A stretch of 64,000 bases of DNA from G965222335 sp965222335 (GTDB lineage: Bacteria > Pseudomonadota > Gammaproteobacteria > Pseudomonadales > Halieaceae): contig OZ244944.1 in the NCBI GenBank assembly GCA_965222335.1, positions 434,001 to 498,000 on the forward strand, in the 5' to 3' direction. Each line of letters opens with the position of its first letter. The stretch's first letter is position 1. Below the pieces are notes generated by a model. That model was not told where the DNA came from and did not search any database. It saw only the letters and a program-made list of their open reading frames with translations. Positions 9,979 to 19,171 of this stretch are shown piece by piece. The position numbers and the translations under genes were made by a program.

Positions 9979-12372
9979 TCAGAGGCGCTCCAACAGCGCC
10001 CTGGCCTCGCTCTGCTGATCCTCGGCGCCTTCCAGCAAGACCTCTTCGAGGATCTGACGGGCCCCGTCCTCGTCGCCCATATCGATATAGGCGCGGGCAA
10101 GATCGAGCTTGGTCGACATCGGATTACCTTCCGATGCGAACACCATGTCTTCTTCCTCGACATCCTCAGCCGGGGTTGAGGCAGGGGCCACCGGTTCGAA
10201 GTCGCGACTGAGGTCGAGCTCGTCCTCCAGCTCGTCGGTCACGTCTTCCTCTATCTCCAGGCCCGTGAAGCTGTCTTCGGCTGCGGCTTCTTCGAACTCC
10301 GGCGCCCGATCAAACTCCTCTGACAGGTCCATCTCTGAGAGCTCCGCCTCCGGCAGTTCCTCCGGCTCGGGCAGATCGGTTTCGGCCGTCTCCGGCCCAG
10401 ACTCGCCGAGGTACCCACCCGGCTGGCCCGCGCTCGGTGCGGCCCCGCTGGGGTTGCCCACGGTGGGGCCGGAAAACTTCGGCACCCTGTCATCATCGGA
10501 TTTTTCCTCGGCACCCTGGTCCTGCAGCAGGGCCTCGGCGCGGGAGACCGCCTGGCTGTCACCGGATTCACGGATGGCAGCCAGTTGTTCGCGGGCGTCA
10601 CCGTCCTGCCCGGATTGCACGTAGAGTTCCAGCAGTTTCAAACGGTAGGCAAGGTTGCCAGGCTCGGCCTCGCTGGCAGTACGCAGCAGCTCGATCGCCT
10701 GCGGATAACGACCATAGGCAATATAGATGTCTGCTTCCGCAAGCGCGTCTCCGGTATCAACATCCGCGGCGTACTCATCGTGCTTGCGCTGACCGTAACC
10801 ACGGGTGGGGGCCATTTCCGCGGGCTCGGGCTCGTCGACCGGCGCGGTCGGCTGGGACGAGGCCGGCTCGGGTGCGGCAGAACCCGGTGTTACTTGTGTT
10901 CCCGACGCCTCATCTTCACCCACCTCGAGATTCTCGTCCCGAAGCTGCACGCCGGCAAACACATCCTGCTCTCGTTGGTCGGATGCTGCGTCATCCTCGT
11001 CGGACTGCCGGCGACGCCACCAGAGTGCCCCCAGAAGCAGCGCCACCAGAGCACCGATTGCAGGGTACAGCCAGGTATCCAGGAAACCCGGCTCCGCGGG
11101 CCTGGGAGCCGGCGCAGCGGGCTTCGGCTCCGGTTCGGGCTTGGCCGCGGCGGTCTGTGTAGCCGCCGACTCCGCTGCAGCACTGGCGGCCGCAACCTCC
11201 TCGTCACGCTCGGCGAGTGCAGCTTCCAGCGCAGCAATCTGCTCGTCCTTGACGGACACCACCCGCTCCAGGGTCTCCAGGCGCTCGGCGAGCGCGCTGA
11301 GACGATCCTGCAGCTCGGCATTTTCCAGGTTGGACCGCTCCAGGTCTTCCATGGCTGCATCGGTACTGGCGGCGGCTGCAGCGCCCGCGCTGGCAGGCAT
11401 CGCCGGTTGCGGCTCGCTGGTATCCTCGCCTGCCGCCCCGGGCTCGGCTTGCGCCGGCTCGGCATCAGCAGAAACCCGCAGGGATGGACCGGAGGCTGCG
11501 GCAGGCGTGGAGGCCCGGCCCGCACGCCAGTCCTCATTCTGTTGCCGCACCTCTGCCAGTGCCTCGGAGACGTCATCGGAGCTGATGTCGCCGGAGGCCG
11601 GCAGGTAAACAATATAGCCTGCCTTGATGCGGTTGATGTTGCCGTCGATAAACGCCTCGGGATTGAGGCGCTGGATGTCGAGCATGGTCTGGTGCACGGA
11701 AACGCCGTCGGGCCGCGCCTGCTGGGCGATTTGCCAGAGCGTTTCGTCGCGACTGATCATGTAGCGTGCGCCCGGTGCCGGGCTTGCTGCGGTATCGGCG
11801 CTGTAATCGCGGGCCGGCATTTCGCCGGGCGCGAGGCCGGATTTCTGGCCGACCCCTACCCGGGTGCCGGTGGCAACTTCAGGCTCAGTCTTTTTTTTTG
11901 CTTCCGGGGCGGGAGTGCCCTCGACTTCTGCAACGCGCTCGCTGGCGGAAATGACTTCGGTCGTGCTGTCAAAGGTGGGGGGATCAACGAGCACCGTGTA
12001 CTCGCGCAGCAGGCGGCCCGAGGGCCAGCGGGTTTCGATGATAAAGTCGAGATAGGGCTCGAGGACAGGATCCTCGGAGGTCAGGACGATGCGGCCCCGG
12101 CCATTGGCATCCACTTCAACCTCGAATTTGATCCCGGTCAGGAAATACGCACGGTCGATGCCCATGCGATCAAAATCTTCCGTGGTCGCAAGGCGCACGC
12201 GAATCTGGTCTTCCTGCAGACCGCCGGTATTCAGCAGGTCGACCTGCGCCTTCAGCGGCTCATTGAGGAAAGACTCCAGGGTGATGTCGCCCAATCCCAG
12301 GGCCCAGACCGACCCGGATTGAAGACAGCCCAACGAGAACAGAACTGCCGCTAACCTTCGCTTCCTAGCCAT
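9979..12372 (-). CDS. fimV: FimV/HubP-type polar hub protein
   Basis: Inner-membrane scaffold linked to twitching motility, type II secretion and polar organisation in Pseudomonas and Vibrio. 797 aa from the ATG at 12372, which has AAGG 7 bp upstream. Order of parts: signal peptide 1-24 (ends SVWA); conserved periplasmic FimV N-domain 25-130; LysM peptidoglycan-binding domain about 203-258; coiled coil about 344-394; one membrane span about 428-450 followed by WWRRR; a long acidic low-complexity cytoplasmic region; TPR-like elements near residue 545 (DIYIAYGRYPQAIELL); and the C-terminal FimV cap about 755-797 (LARAYIDMGDEDGARQ). Sits between asd and truA as in P. aeruginosa. Confidence 0.93.
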   Translation of the reverse strand: MARKRRLAAVLFSLGCLQSGSVWALGLGDITLESFLNEPLKAQVDLLNTGGLQEDQIRVRLATTEDFDRMGIDRAYFLTGIKFEVEVDANGRGRIVLTSEDPVLEPYLDFIIETRWPSGRLLREYTVLVDPPTFDSTTEVISASERVAEVEGTPAPEAKKKTEPEVATGTRVGVGQKSGLAPGEMPARDYSADTAASPAPGARYMISRDETLWQIAQQARPDGVSVHQTMLDIQRLNPEAFIDGNINRIKAGYIVYLPASGDISSDDVSEALAEVRQQNEDWRAGRASTPAAASGPSLRVSADAEPAQAEPGAAGEDTSEPQPAMPASAGAAAAASTDAAMEDLERSNLENAELQDRLSALAERLETLERVVSVKDEQIAALEAALAERDEEVAAASAAAESAATQTAAAKPEPEPKPAAPAPRPAEPGFLDTWLYPAIGALVALLLGALWWRRRQSDEDDAASDQREQDVFAGVQLRDENLEVGEDEASGTQVTPGSAAPEPASSQPTAPVDEPEPAEMAPTRGYGQRKHDEYAADVDTGDALAEADIYIAYGRYPQAIELLRTASEAEPGNLAYRLKLLELYVQSGQDGDAREQLAAIRESGDSQAVSRAEALLQDQGAEEKSDDDRVPKFSGPTVGNPSGAAPSAGQPGGYLGESGPETAETDLPEPEELPEAELSEMDLSEEFDRAPEFEEAAAEDSFTGLEIEEDVTDELEDELDLSRDFEPVAPASTPAEDVEEEDMVFASEGNPMSTKLDLARAYIDMGDEDGARQILEEVLLEGAEDQQSEARALLERL

Positions 12373-12600
12373 ACCCAAGCCTTATTATTGTGCTCCCGCT
12401 TAACTCCAAAAGCCGGCCTCCCCTAGCCCAGCCACCCAGTCGGCAGTACCCACTACAGCGCCGTCTTTTTCCAGCCCCTTTCCCGAAAAATACTTCCCCC
12501 GGGTCAGGCACTTGCAGTGGGCTCTTGAGGAGCTTGGTGAAGGGCATCCCGGCCCCGGTTGCAACCCCAAGTCTCCCCAAGTATGTCCATAAGGTTAGTA

Positions 12601-13626
12601 TTAATCAAGAAAGGTCTGGATCAAGCTCTCGGCAATTTGCACACTATTGAGCGCCGCCCCCTTGCGCACATTGTCGGCTACAACCCAGAGGTCGAGGCCG
12701 CGGGGATGGGAAATGTCCTCCCGAATCCTGCCCACGAAGACCGGGTCCTTGCCCGCAGCCTCGGTGACCGCAGTGGGGTAGCCCCCGTCCGCGTGCTCAT
12801 CCAGCAGGGTAATGCCAGGCGCTGCGGCCAGCAGCTCACGGGCCTGGGCCGCGGTCAGCTTCTCCCTGGTTTCAATGTGCAGGGCCTCGGAGTGACCGAA
12901 GAAAACGGGCACCCGCACACAGGTCGGGTTTACCTGGATACTGGTGTCGCCGAAGATTTTCTGCGTCTCCCAGACCATCTTCATTTCCTCCCGGGTGTAA
13001 CCGTTCTCCTGGAAGGTGTCGATATGCGGCAGCGCGTTGAAGGCTATCTGCTTGGGATACACTTCACACTCTGCCTCCTGGCCGTTGAGCAGGCGTGCAG
13101 TTTGCCCCGCCAGCTCCTCGATCGCCTCCTTGCCTGTGCCCGACACCGCCTGGTAGGTCGCGACATTGACCCGCTCGATACCCACGGCATCATAGATCGG
13201 CTTCAGCGCCACCAGCATCTGGATGGTGGAGCAATTGGGGTTGGCGATGATATTGCGCTGGGTGTAACCCGCCAGGGCTTCGATATTGACCTCCGGGACC
13301 ACCAGGGGGACATCCTCGTCACGGCGAAAATGGGAGGTATTGTCGATCACCACACAGCCCGCCGCACCGGCCTTGGGTGCGTACTCCGCCGACAGGCTGC
13401 CGCCAGCGGAGAACAGGCCGATCTGGGCCTGGCTGAAGTCAAACTCCGCCAGGTCGGTGACGGTGACGGATTTGCCCTTGAACTTGATGGTCTTGCCCGC
13501 TGAGCGGCTGGAGGCCAGCGGATACAGGTTGCGCACGGGAAAGTCCCGCTGTTCCAGGATTTCGATCATCGTTTCGCCAACCGCGCCGGTTGCACCGACC
13601 ACGGCGACGTCATATTGCTTGCTCAT
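12601..13626 (-). CDS. asd: Aspartate-semialdehyde dehydrogenase
   Basis: Reduces aspartyl phosphate to aspartate semialdehyde for Lys/Thr/Met and diaminopimelate synthesis. 341 aa. NADP-binding VVGATGAVGETM at residues 9-20 and the catalytic Cys in NPNCSTIQM near residue 133. The shorter (341 aa) form that opens MSKQYDVAVVGATG resembles the second Pseudomonas-type enzyme rather than the 370-aa E. coli form. Located 35 bp after leuB in the leuC-leuD-leuB-asd-fimV series. Confidence 0.93.
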   Translation of the reverse strand: MSKQYDVAVVGATGAVGETMIEILEQRDFPVRNLYPLASSRSAGKTIKFKGKSVTVTDLAEFDFSQAQIGLFSAGGSLSAEYAPKAGAAGCVVIDNTSHFRRDEDVPLVVPEVNIEALAGYTQRNIIANPNCSTIQMLVALKPIYDAVGIERVNVATYQAVSGTGKEAIEELAGQTARLLNGQEAECEVYPKQIAFNALPHIDTFQENGYTREEMKMVWETQKIFGDTSIQVNPTCVRVPVFFGHSEALHIETREKLTAAQARELLAAAPGITLLDEHADGGYPTAVTEAAGKDPVFVGRIREDISHPRGLDLWVVADNVRKGAALNSVQIAESLIQTFLD

Positions 13627-13661
13627 ACCTGCTTTCCGTTCGTTTGAAAGTGAATGTGAGA

Positions 13662-14741
13662 TCAGCCCGCCAGGGCCTGTAGCACGGCGTCGCCCATTTC
13701 CCGGGTGGATACTGCCACGCCCTCGGGACCGCAGATGTCGGCGGTGCGCAGACCGCTGTCCAGCACCTGGCTGACGGCTGCCTCGATGGCCGCCGCTGCC
13801 TCGGGACTATCCAGAGTGTAGCGCAGCATCATCGCGACCGAGAGGATCGTGGCCAGCGGGTTGGCCTTGCCCGTCCCGGCGATATCCGGTGCCGAGCCGT
13901 GGCAGGGTTCGTACATCCCCCGCCCCTGCTGATCGAGCGACGCCGAGGGCAGCATGCCGATAGACCCGGTGAGCATGGCCGCCGCATCCGAGAGAATATC
14001 GCCGAACATGTTGCCGGTCACCAGCACGTCAAACTGCTTGGGCGCCCGAATCAGCTGCATCGCCGCATTGTCCACGTACATATGTGAGAGGCTGACGTCG
14101 GGGTACTCGGCCGCCAGCTCCTGCATCACTTCGCGCCACAGCACGGTGACCTCAAGCACGTTGGATTTGTCCACCGAGCACAGGCGCCCGCTGCGCTGGC
14201 GGGCCAGGGAAAAGGCCAGGTGCCCGATGCGGCGGATTTCCGACTCACTGTAGACATAGGTGTTGTAGCCCTGGCGCTCGCCGTTTTCCAGGGTGCGTAT
14301 CCCCCGCGGCTCGCCGAAGTAGATACCCCCGGTCAGCTCGCGCACAATCAGGATATCCAGGCCGGCCACCAGCTCCGGCTTCAGGCTCGAGGCATCCGCC
14401 AGCTGCGGGTACAGCAGGGCCGGCCGCAGGTTGCCAAACAGCTGCAGCTCGGAACGCAGGCCCAGCAGGCCCCGCTCCGGTCGCAGGTGGCGCTCCACGC
14501 CGTCCCACTCCGGGCCTCCCACCGCGCCCAGCAGGATGGCCTCGGCTTCCCGCGCCCTGGCCAGGGTCGCCGCCGGCAGCGGTGTCCCCTCGGCATCCAG
14601 CGCAGCCCCGCCCAGGAGACCGTGATCCAGGCTGAGGTCCAGCTTGAAGCGCTCATCGACCAGGCGCAGCACCTGCTCTGCCTCGTGCACGATTTCCGGC
14701 CCGATGTGATCGCCGGGGAGAATAAGTACCTTGCGCGTCAT
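13662..14741 (-). CDS. leuB: 3-isopropylmalate dehydrogenase
   Basis: NAD-dependent oxidative decarboxylation of 3-isopropylmalate, third leucine-specific step. 359 aa, normal length. Family markers: [11 protein letters not shown] at the N-terminus, the [11 protein letters not shown] loop near residue 72, YFGEPRGI near residue 142, and the metal/NAD region [15 protein letters not shown] near residue 242. GDHIG replaces the more usual GDGIG. Nine bp separate it from leuD, so leuC-leuD-leuB is one transcription unit. Confidence 0.95.
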   Translation of the reverse strand: MTRKVLILPGDHIGPEIVHEAEQVLRLVDERFKLDLSLDHGLLGGAALDAEGTPLPAATLARAREAEAILLGAVGGPEWDGVERHLRPERGLLGLRSELQLFGNLRPALLYPQLADASSLKPELVAGLDILIVRELTGGIYFGEPRGIRTLENGERQGYNTYVYSESEIRRIGHLAFSLARQRSGRLCSVDKSNVLEVTVLWREVMQELAAEYPDVSLSHMYVDNAAMQLIRAPKQFDVLVTGNMFGDILSDAAAMLTGSIGMLPSASLDQQGRGMYEPCHGSAPDIAGTGKANPLATILSVAMMLRYTLDSPEAAAAIEAAVSQVLDSGLRTADICGPEGVAVSTREMGDAVLQALAG

Positions 14742-14750
14742 GACCTGCCC

Positions 14751-15398
14751 CTAGTGAATACTGTCGAAGAGCCAGGGTGACCGCTGGCGGTGACCTCGCT
14801 CGAAATCGCGAATAGCATCCGCACTCTGCAGGGTCAGGCCGATCGCGTCCAGGCCCTCGACCATGCAGTGCTTGCGAAAACTGTCCACCTCAAAGGGCAG
14901 TTCTTGACCCTCGGGCGTGCGGATGAGCTGCGCCGGCAGGTCGACCTCCAGGGTGTATCCCTCGCTGGCGTACATCGCCTCAAACAGGGCATCCACCTGC
15001 TCCGCGGGCAGGGCAATGGCCAGCACCCCGTTCTTGAAGCAGTTGTTGAAGAAGATGTCGGCGAAGCTCGGTGCAATGATGACCCTGAAGCCGTAATCTT
15101 CCAGCGCCCAGGGGGCGTGTTCCCGGCTGGAGCCGCAGCCGAAGTTCTCTCGCGCAAGCAGCACCGAGGCGCCCGCGTAACGCGGCTGGTTGAGCGGGAA
15201 ATCCATATTCAGGGGGCGATTGCTGCAATCCTGCCCCGGCTGCCCCTCATCGAGGTAGCGCAGCTCGTCAAACAGGTTGGGACCAAAGCCGGTGCGCTTG
15301 ATCGACTTCAGGAACTGCTTGGGAATGATCAGGTCGGTATCCACGTTCGCCCGATCCATGGGCGCGACCACGCCTTTATGTACGGTAAATTTGTTCAT
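14751..15398 (-). CDS. leuD: 3-isopropylmalate dehydratase small subunit
   Basis: Swivelling small subunit of isopropylmalate isomerase, partner of LeuC. 215 aa. Conserved [12 protein letters not shown] near residue 22, and the substrate-recognition loop [13 protein letters not shown] near residue 80. The ATG at 15398 overlaps the leuC stop by 4 bp (ATGA), so the two subunits are translationally coupled, matching their 1:1 assembly. Confidence 0.96.
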   Translation of the reverse strand: MNKFTVHKGVVAPMDRANVDTDLIIPKQFLKSIKRTGFGPNLFDELRYLDEGQPGQDCSNRPLNMDFPLNQPRYAGASVLLARENFGCGSSREHAPWALEDYGFRVIIAPSFADIFFNNCFKNGVLAIALPAEQVDALFEAMYASEGYTLEVDLPAQLIRTPEGQELPFEVDSFRKHCMVEGLDAIGLTLQSADAIRDFERGHRQRSPWLFDSIH

Positions 15399-16828
15399 TC
15401 GCTGCCCTCCTGCAGGCTGCGCACATCCACGAAGTGTCCAGCCACCGCGGCGGCGGCCGCCATCGCCGGGCTGACGAGGTGGGTACGCCCGCCGAAACCC
15501 TGGCGACCCTCGAAGTTGCGGTTCGAGGTCGAGGCGCAGTGCTCACCGGCATAAAGCTTGTCCGCATTCATCGCCAGGCACATGGAACAGCCGGGCTCGC
15601 GCCACTCCATCCCGGCGTCCAGGAAGATGCGGTCCAGACCCTCGGCCTCGGCCTGCGCCTTGACCTCGCCGGATCCGGGCACCACCAGCACCTGCTTCAC
15701 CGATGCCGCCACCTTGCGCCCGCGGGCGATCGCCGCGGCCGCGCGCAGGTCCTCGATACGCGAGTTGGTACAGGAGCCGATAAACACACGGTCGAGGCGG
15801 ATATCGGTGATCGGCATGCCCGCCTTGAGGCCCATGTACTCCAGTGCCCGGGTGATCGCCTGCCTGCCCGCGGACGTGGGTGCCTGCTCCGGATCCGGCA
15901 CGTGGCCGCTGACCGGGAGCACCATTTCCGGTGAGGTACCCCAGGTCACCTGGGGCTGAATGTCTTCGGCGCGCAGTTCCACCACGGTGTCGAACTCGGC
16001 GTCGTCGTCGCTGTGCAGCTCGCGCCAGGCCTCGATCGCCCGTTCCAGCTGTGCGCCGGTCGGCGCGTAGTGGCGGCCGCGCACGTAATCGATCGTGGTC
16101 TGGTCGACCGCGACCATCCCGGCGCGCGCGCCGGCCTCGATCGACATGTTGCACAGGGTCATACGCCCTTCCATGCTGAGCGCGCGCACTGCCTCTCCGG
16201 CAAACTCGATCGCGTGTCCGGTACCGCCGGCGGTGCCGATCTTGCCGATCACCGCGAGTGCCACATCCTTGGCAGTGACCCCCGGCTGCAAGGTGCCGTC
16301 CACCTGCACCAGCATGTTCTTCATCTTGCGGGTCATCAGGCACTGGGTCGCCAGCACGTGCTCCACCTCGGAGGTACCGATACCGTGGGCCAGGGCACCG
16401 AGGGCGCCGTGGGTCGAAGTGTGGGAGTCACCGCACACCACGGTCATGCCCGGCAGGGTCGCCCCCTGTTCGGGGCCGACGACATGGACAATGCCCTGGC
16501 GACGGTCGTTGATCGGGATTTCCAGGATTTTGAAATCGCCGCAGTTGTCGTTGAGGGTCTTTACCTGCAAGCGCGACACAGGGTCGAGGATGCCAGCGAC
16601 CCCGCCGGCCCGTTCTTCGCGTCCGGTGGGCACGTTGTGATCCGGGACCGCCAGGTTGGCGTCCAGGCGCCAGGGTTGGCGACCCGCGAGGCGCAAGCCC
16701 TCAAACGCCTGGGGAGAGGTCACCTCGTGCAGCAGGTGGCGGTCAATATACAGCAGGGAGGTACCGTCATCCCGGGTCTCCACCAGGTGGCTCTGCCACA
16801 ACTTGTCGTAAAGCGTCTTTCCTGCCAT
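15395..16828 (-). CDS. leuC: 3-isopropylmalate dehydratase large subunit
   Basis: Aconitase-family [4Fe-4S] subunit that isomerises 2- to 3-isopropylmalate. 477 aa from the ATG at 16828 ([12 protein letters not shown]), which has GGGAG 7 bp upstream; in-frame upstream starts at 16834 and 16873 lack a ribosome-binding site or overlap the promoter. Visible: [31 protein letters not shown] near residue 130, and the cluster cysteines in [12 protein letters not shown] near residue 348 and [10 protein letters not shown] near residue 410. First gene of the leu unit, divergent from a LysR gene. Confidence 0.96.
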   Translation of the reverse strand: MAGKTLYDKLWQSHLVETRDDGTSLLYIDRHLLHEVTSPQAFEGLRLAGRQPWRLDANLAVPDHNVPTGREERAGGVAGILDPVSRLQVKTLNDNCGDFKILEIPINDRRQGIVHVVGPEQGATLPGMTVVCGDSHTSTHGALGALAHGIGTSEVEHVLATQCLMTRKMKNMLVQVDGTLQPGVTAKDVALAVIGKIGTAGGTGHAIEFAGEAVRALSMEGRMTLCNMSIEAGARAGMVAVDQTTIDYVRGRHYAPTGAQLERAIEAWRELHSDDDAEFDTVVELRAEDIQPQVTWGTSPEMVLPVSGHVPDPEQAPTSAGRQAITRALEYMGLKAGMPITDIRLDRVFIGSCTNSRIEDLRAAAAIARGRKVAASVKQVLVVPGSGEVKAQAEAEGLDRIFLDAGMEWREPGCSMCLAMNADKLYAGEHCASTSNRNFEGRQGFGGRTHLVSPAMAAAAAVAGHFVDVRSLQEGSE

Positions 16829-16872
16829 CACCATTCTCCCGGGCGCCGCCGGCACCAATATCGATCGCGGCA

Positions 16873-16901
16873 AGGATAAGCTTGACCTCTCAATAACACA
16901 A
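16873..16901 (-). promoter_or_regulatory. Candidate leuCDB sigma70 promoter
   Basis: Read on the minus strand: -35 TTGTGT (16901-16896), a 17-bp spacer and -10 TATCCT (16878-16873). It overlaps the oppositely oriented lysR promoter, so the two units would compete for or share regulation. An 8-bp inverted repeat AAGGATAA/TTATCCTT flanks the pair (16872-16879 and 16913-16920). The match to consensus is moderate. Confidence 0.45.
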
Positions 16902-16910
16902 ATTTATTAT
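16882..16910 (+). promoter_or_regulatory. Candidate lysR sigma70 promoter
   Basis: -35 TTGACC (16882-16887), exactly 17 bp, -10 TATTAT (16905-16910). This is close to the sigma70 consensus and lies 53 bp before the lysR ATG. The predicted transcription start is near 16917, just upstream of the palindrome at 16924-16938. Confidence 0.6.
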
Positions 16911-16923
16911 TTTTATCCTTCAG

Positions 16924-16938
16924 ATTCCAATTTGGAAT
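16924..16938. promoter_or_regulatory. LysR-type operator palindrome
   Basis: Perfect 7-bp inverted repeat with one central base, ATTCCAA-T-TTGGAAT. It contains the T-N11-A pattern of LysR-type binding sites and lies 25 bp before the lysR ATG, downstream of the predicted lysR start site. That position fits autorepression of lysR; its distance upstream of the leuC promoter fits activation. Binding is inferred. Confidence 0.6.
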
Positions 16939-16963
16939 ACGACGTCGCCCCGAGGATACGGCC

Positions 16964-17851
16964 ATGAGCATGGATACCCAGAATCTGCAGGCCTTCCTGC
17001 ACGTTGCCGAAACCCGGTCTTTCTCGCTCGCCGCGGAACGCCTCCACCTCACCCAGCCCGCCATCAGCAAGCGGGTCGCCCTGCTGGAGCAGCAGCTCGA
17101 ATGCGAGCTGTTTGATCGTATCGGCCGTCACGTCGGGCTCACCGAGGCGGGTCGCGCCCTGCTGCCCCACGCCAAGGGCGTGATCAACCAGCTGCGCGCG
17201 GCGCACCAGGCCGTGCGCGACCTCTCCGGCGACGTGGCCGGCGACCTGCGCCTCGCGACCAGTCACCACATCGGCCTGCATCGCCTGCCGCCGGTGCTCA
17301 GCCGATTCAGCAAGGCCTTTCCCGAGGTGCATATCGACATCGACTTCATGGACTCGGAGCAGGCCTACGACCTGATCATGCAGGGCAAGGTGGAGCTGGC
17401 GGTGGTGACCCTGGCACCGGACACCGACCCCAGCATCATCACTACTCGGGTGTGGCATGACCCCCTCGACGTCATGGTGGCGCCAGAGCACCCCCTGGCC
17501 GGGCTGGACCCCTGCCCGCTTGCCCGGCTCAGCGCACACCCCGCGGTCCTGCCCGGCCTCAACACCTACACCGGCCAGATCATCAAGCGCCTGTTCGACA
17601 GTCACAAGCTGGCGCTACAGGTATCCATGGCCACCAATTACCTGGAGACCATCCGCATGATGGCATCCGTCGGGCTCGGCTGGACGGTGTTACCTCGCTC
17701 CATGGGGGACCAGAGCCTGCTGACCCTGGAAGTTGAGGGTATCGCGATTGAACGCACCCTGGGGGTGATTCATCACCGGGGCCGGAGCCTGTCCCGGGCT
17801 GCCGAGGCCTTTATCGGCGCGCTGGTCAACAGCGCACCGGCGGCGCCCTAA
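16964..17851 (+). CDS. LysR-family regulator divergent from leuCDB
   Basis: 295 aa. Winged-helix DNA-binding domain at residues 1-62 (FLHVAETRSFSLAAERLHLTQPAISKRV read in part), then a linker helix and the periplasmic-binding-like LysR substrate domain about 92-295 (LRLATSHHIGLHRLPPVL). The start at ATG 16964 has GAGGA 7 bp upstream. It shares a regulatory interval with leuC in the same divergent arrangement as in Pseudomonas, so regulation of leucine synthesis is the likely role; the effector is unknown. The last 4 bp overlap the convergent thioesterase gene. Confidence 0.88.
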   Translation: MSMDTQNLQAFLHVAETRSFSLAAERLHLTQPAISKRVALLEQQLECELFDRIGRHVGLTEAGRALLPHAKGVINQLRAAHQAVRDLSGDVAGDLRLATSHHIGLHRLPPVLSRFSKAFPEVHIDIDFMDSEQAYDLIMQGKVELAVVTLAPDTDPSIITTRVWHDPLDVMVAPEHPLAGLDPCPLARLSAHPAVLPGLNTYTGQIIKRLFDSHKLALQVSMATNYLETIRMMASVGLGWTVLPRSMGDQSLLTLEVEGIAIERTLGVIHHRGRSLSRAAEAFIGALVNSAPAAP

Positions 17852-18318
17852 TCCGCCTGTGACTTCAGGGCGCCCGGCCGCTGTCCGCCCTGCCACATGC
17901 CATCGTGGTCCGGCAGATAAAAGGTGCCATTGAAGCGGGCCACGATGCCGCGGTCATTGTTGATCAGGCCGTTGCAAAACCCGAAACGCCGTTTGACGGT
18001 GACCTCACTGACATCCGCCTGCAGCCACTCCCCCGCCTTGCCGGCGCTGATGAAGTCCAGGCTCAGGTTGATGGTGGGACTGCCGCCGACCTCGCCGCGG
18101 ACATGGTTCACGCCGCTGGCGGCAGCAATATCGGCCAGTGTCATCAACACACCGCCGTGGCACATCCCCATGACGTTGAGGTGCTGGCTGGACACGCGCA
18201 GGCCAAAACTGATGGCATCCCCCTGCACGCGGCGGAACAGCGGCTGCAGACGATCGGTAAAGCCCAGACCCTCGGGCACGCGCTCGAAACCCTCGGGGAT
18301 ATGGTCGCGCGAATTCAT
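17848..18318 (-). CDS. PaaI-like hot-dog thioesterase
   Basis: 156 aa hot-dog-fold protein of the PaaI/4HBT type, which hydrolyses acyl- or aryl-CoA thioesters. The active-site region is MCHGGVLMTLADIAAASGV (about residues 52-70), with the typical HGG and a following acidic residue; TINLSLDFISAG and ARFNGTFYLP are the later strands. No CoA-pathway gene is directly attached, so the substrate cannot be inferred. Convergent with lysR (4 bp overlap), 25 bp from the flavodoxin-like gene. Confidence 0.8.
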   Translation of the reverse strand: MNSRDHIPEGFERVPEGLGFTDRLQPLFRRVQGDAISFGLRVSSQHLNVMGMCHGGVLMTLADIAAASGVNHVRGEVGGSPTINLSLDFISAGKAGEWLQADVSEVTVKRRFGFCNGLINNDRGIVARFNGTFYLPDHDGMWQGGQRPGALKSQAD

Positions 18319-18343
18319 GCGTCAGCCTTGCCTCCAAAATTGC

Positions 18344-18799
18344 CTAGAAAATACCCATTTCCAGCCCGGCTGCCAGGGCCTGGCCCAGCTCCCGGCACTG
18401 TTCCCGGTGCGCCTCGGTGACCTCACCCCGACAGATCAGCGGCGGCGTCGCCTCGGTGCAGGGGATACCGGAGAGAATCCGCTGCACCTGCCGCCGCGCG
18501 CCGCGCCCATCATTGCCGGCGCTCAGCACCAGGGCTACCGGCAGCACCAGCTCGCGCGCAATCGCCGGGTAGAACACGCGGTCAAGCAAGTCCTTCATGC
18601 CGCCGCTGAGGCTGGCGCTGTTCTCCGCCGCCACCAGCGCGCAGGCATCAGCTGCGGCGAGCTCTTGCACCCCACAGTCCCAGGCCCGCCGCACCTGCAC
18701 CGCAACCGTGCCCTCGTCAGCGGCGCCGCGACACAGGGCCCGAGCCAGTTCTGCACTGGCACCACTCTGGCTGTGATAGATGATCAGCAGGGTCTTCAT
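18344..18799 (-). CDS. Flavodoxin-like protein
   Basis: 151 aa from ATG 18799 (MKTLLIIYHSQSGAS). The N-terminal strand plus Ser-rich loop YHSQSGAS is the FMN-phosphate loop of flavodoxin/NADPH-dependent FMN reductase folds. ALVAAENSASLSGGMKDLLDRVFYP near residue 57 fits the second FMN loop of that fold. An in-frame extension to 19006 is open but low-quality (Arg/Gly/Pro-rich) and is not counted. Probable redox protein; no partner is visible nearby. Confidence 0.72.
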   Translation of the reverse strand: MKTLLIIYHSQSGASAELARALCRGAADEGTVAVQVRRAWDCGVQELAAADACALVAAENSASLSGGMKDLLDRVFYPAIARELVLPVALVLSAGNDGRGARRQVQRILSGIPCTEATPPLICRGEVTEAHREQCRELGQALAAGLEMGIF

Positions 18800-19171
18800 C
18801 GCTGCCCCGATTGGACCACAGCGGGTGGCCACTGTCATCGGCGCGGATGAATCCAGGACCCCGCCGGTGACAGGTGGGAATCGCTGTCTGCCCGGATTTC
18901 GGGCAGCCCGGCCTGTGGATAAGCCTGGGGACAGGCAGGCGCCGCGCTCGAAACCGGGCGCCCCGCCCTGTCGCACGCGGATTGCACAGGCGGCGGGGAT
19001 TCGCAATTAAATCTTTTTGAATCAATTAGTTGCAGGCTAATGGTGAGTAGTCACCACAGGAGATGCGGCCACGCCACCGGCTTGTTATTGCACTGACCGG
19101 CATGTGGACAGCTTGTGCCGGAGAGTTTGCAGGCACTTACCGTGGAACCCTCAAAATCACAGGCCCCAATG
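18800..19171. other. 372-bp intergenic region with no gene
   Basis: Lies between the flavodoxin-like gene and the 3' end of rlmKL, both on the minus strand. No convincing coding frame was found. It contains an AT-rich pocket at about 19005-19040, unusual for this GC-rich window, and a weak inverted repeat GCCTGT/ACAGGC at 18911-18916 and 18931-18936. It may hold the flavodoxin promoter or a small RNA; neither can be shown from sequence alone. Confidence 0.5.

Noticed and set aside
11886..11896. T-run considered as a terminator tail
   Set aside because: It lies inside fimV and encodes lysines of a KKK stretch on the minus strand; no stem precedes it.
10585..12354. 589-codon plus-strand open frame
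   Set aside because: Antisense to fimV, whose domain order is unambiguous on the minus strand.
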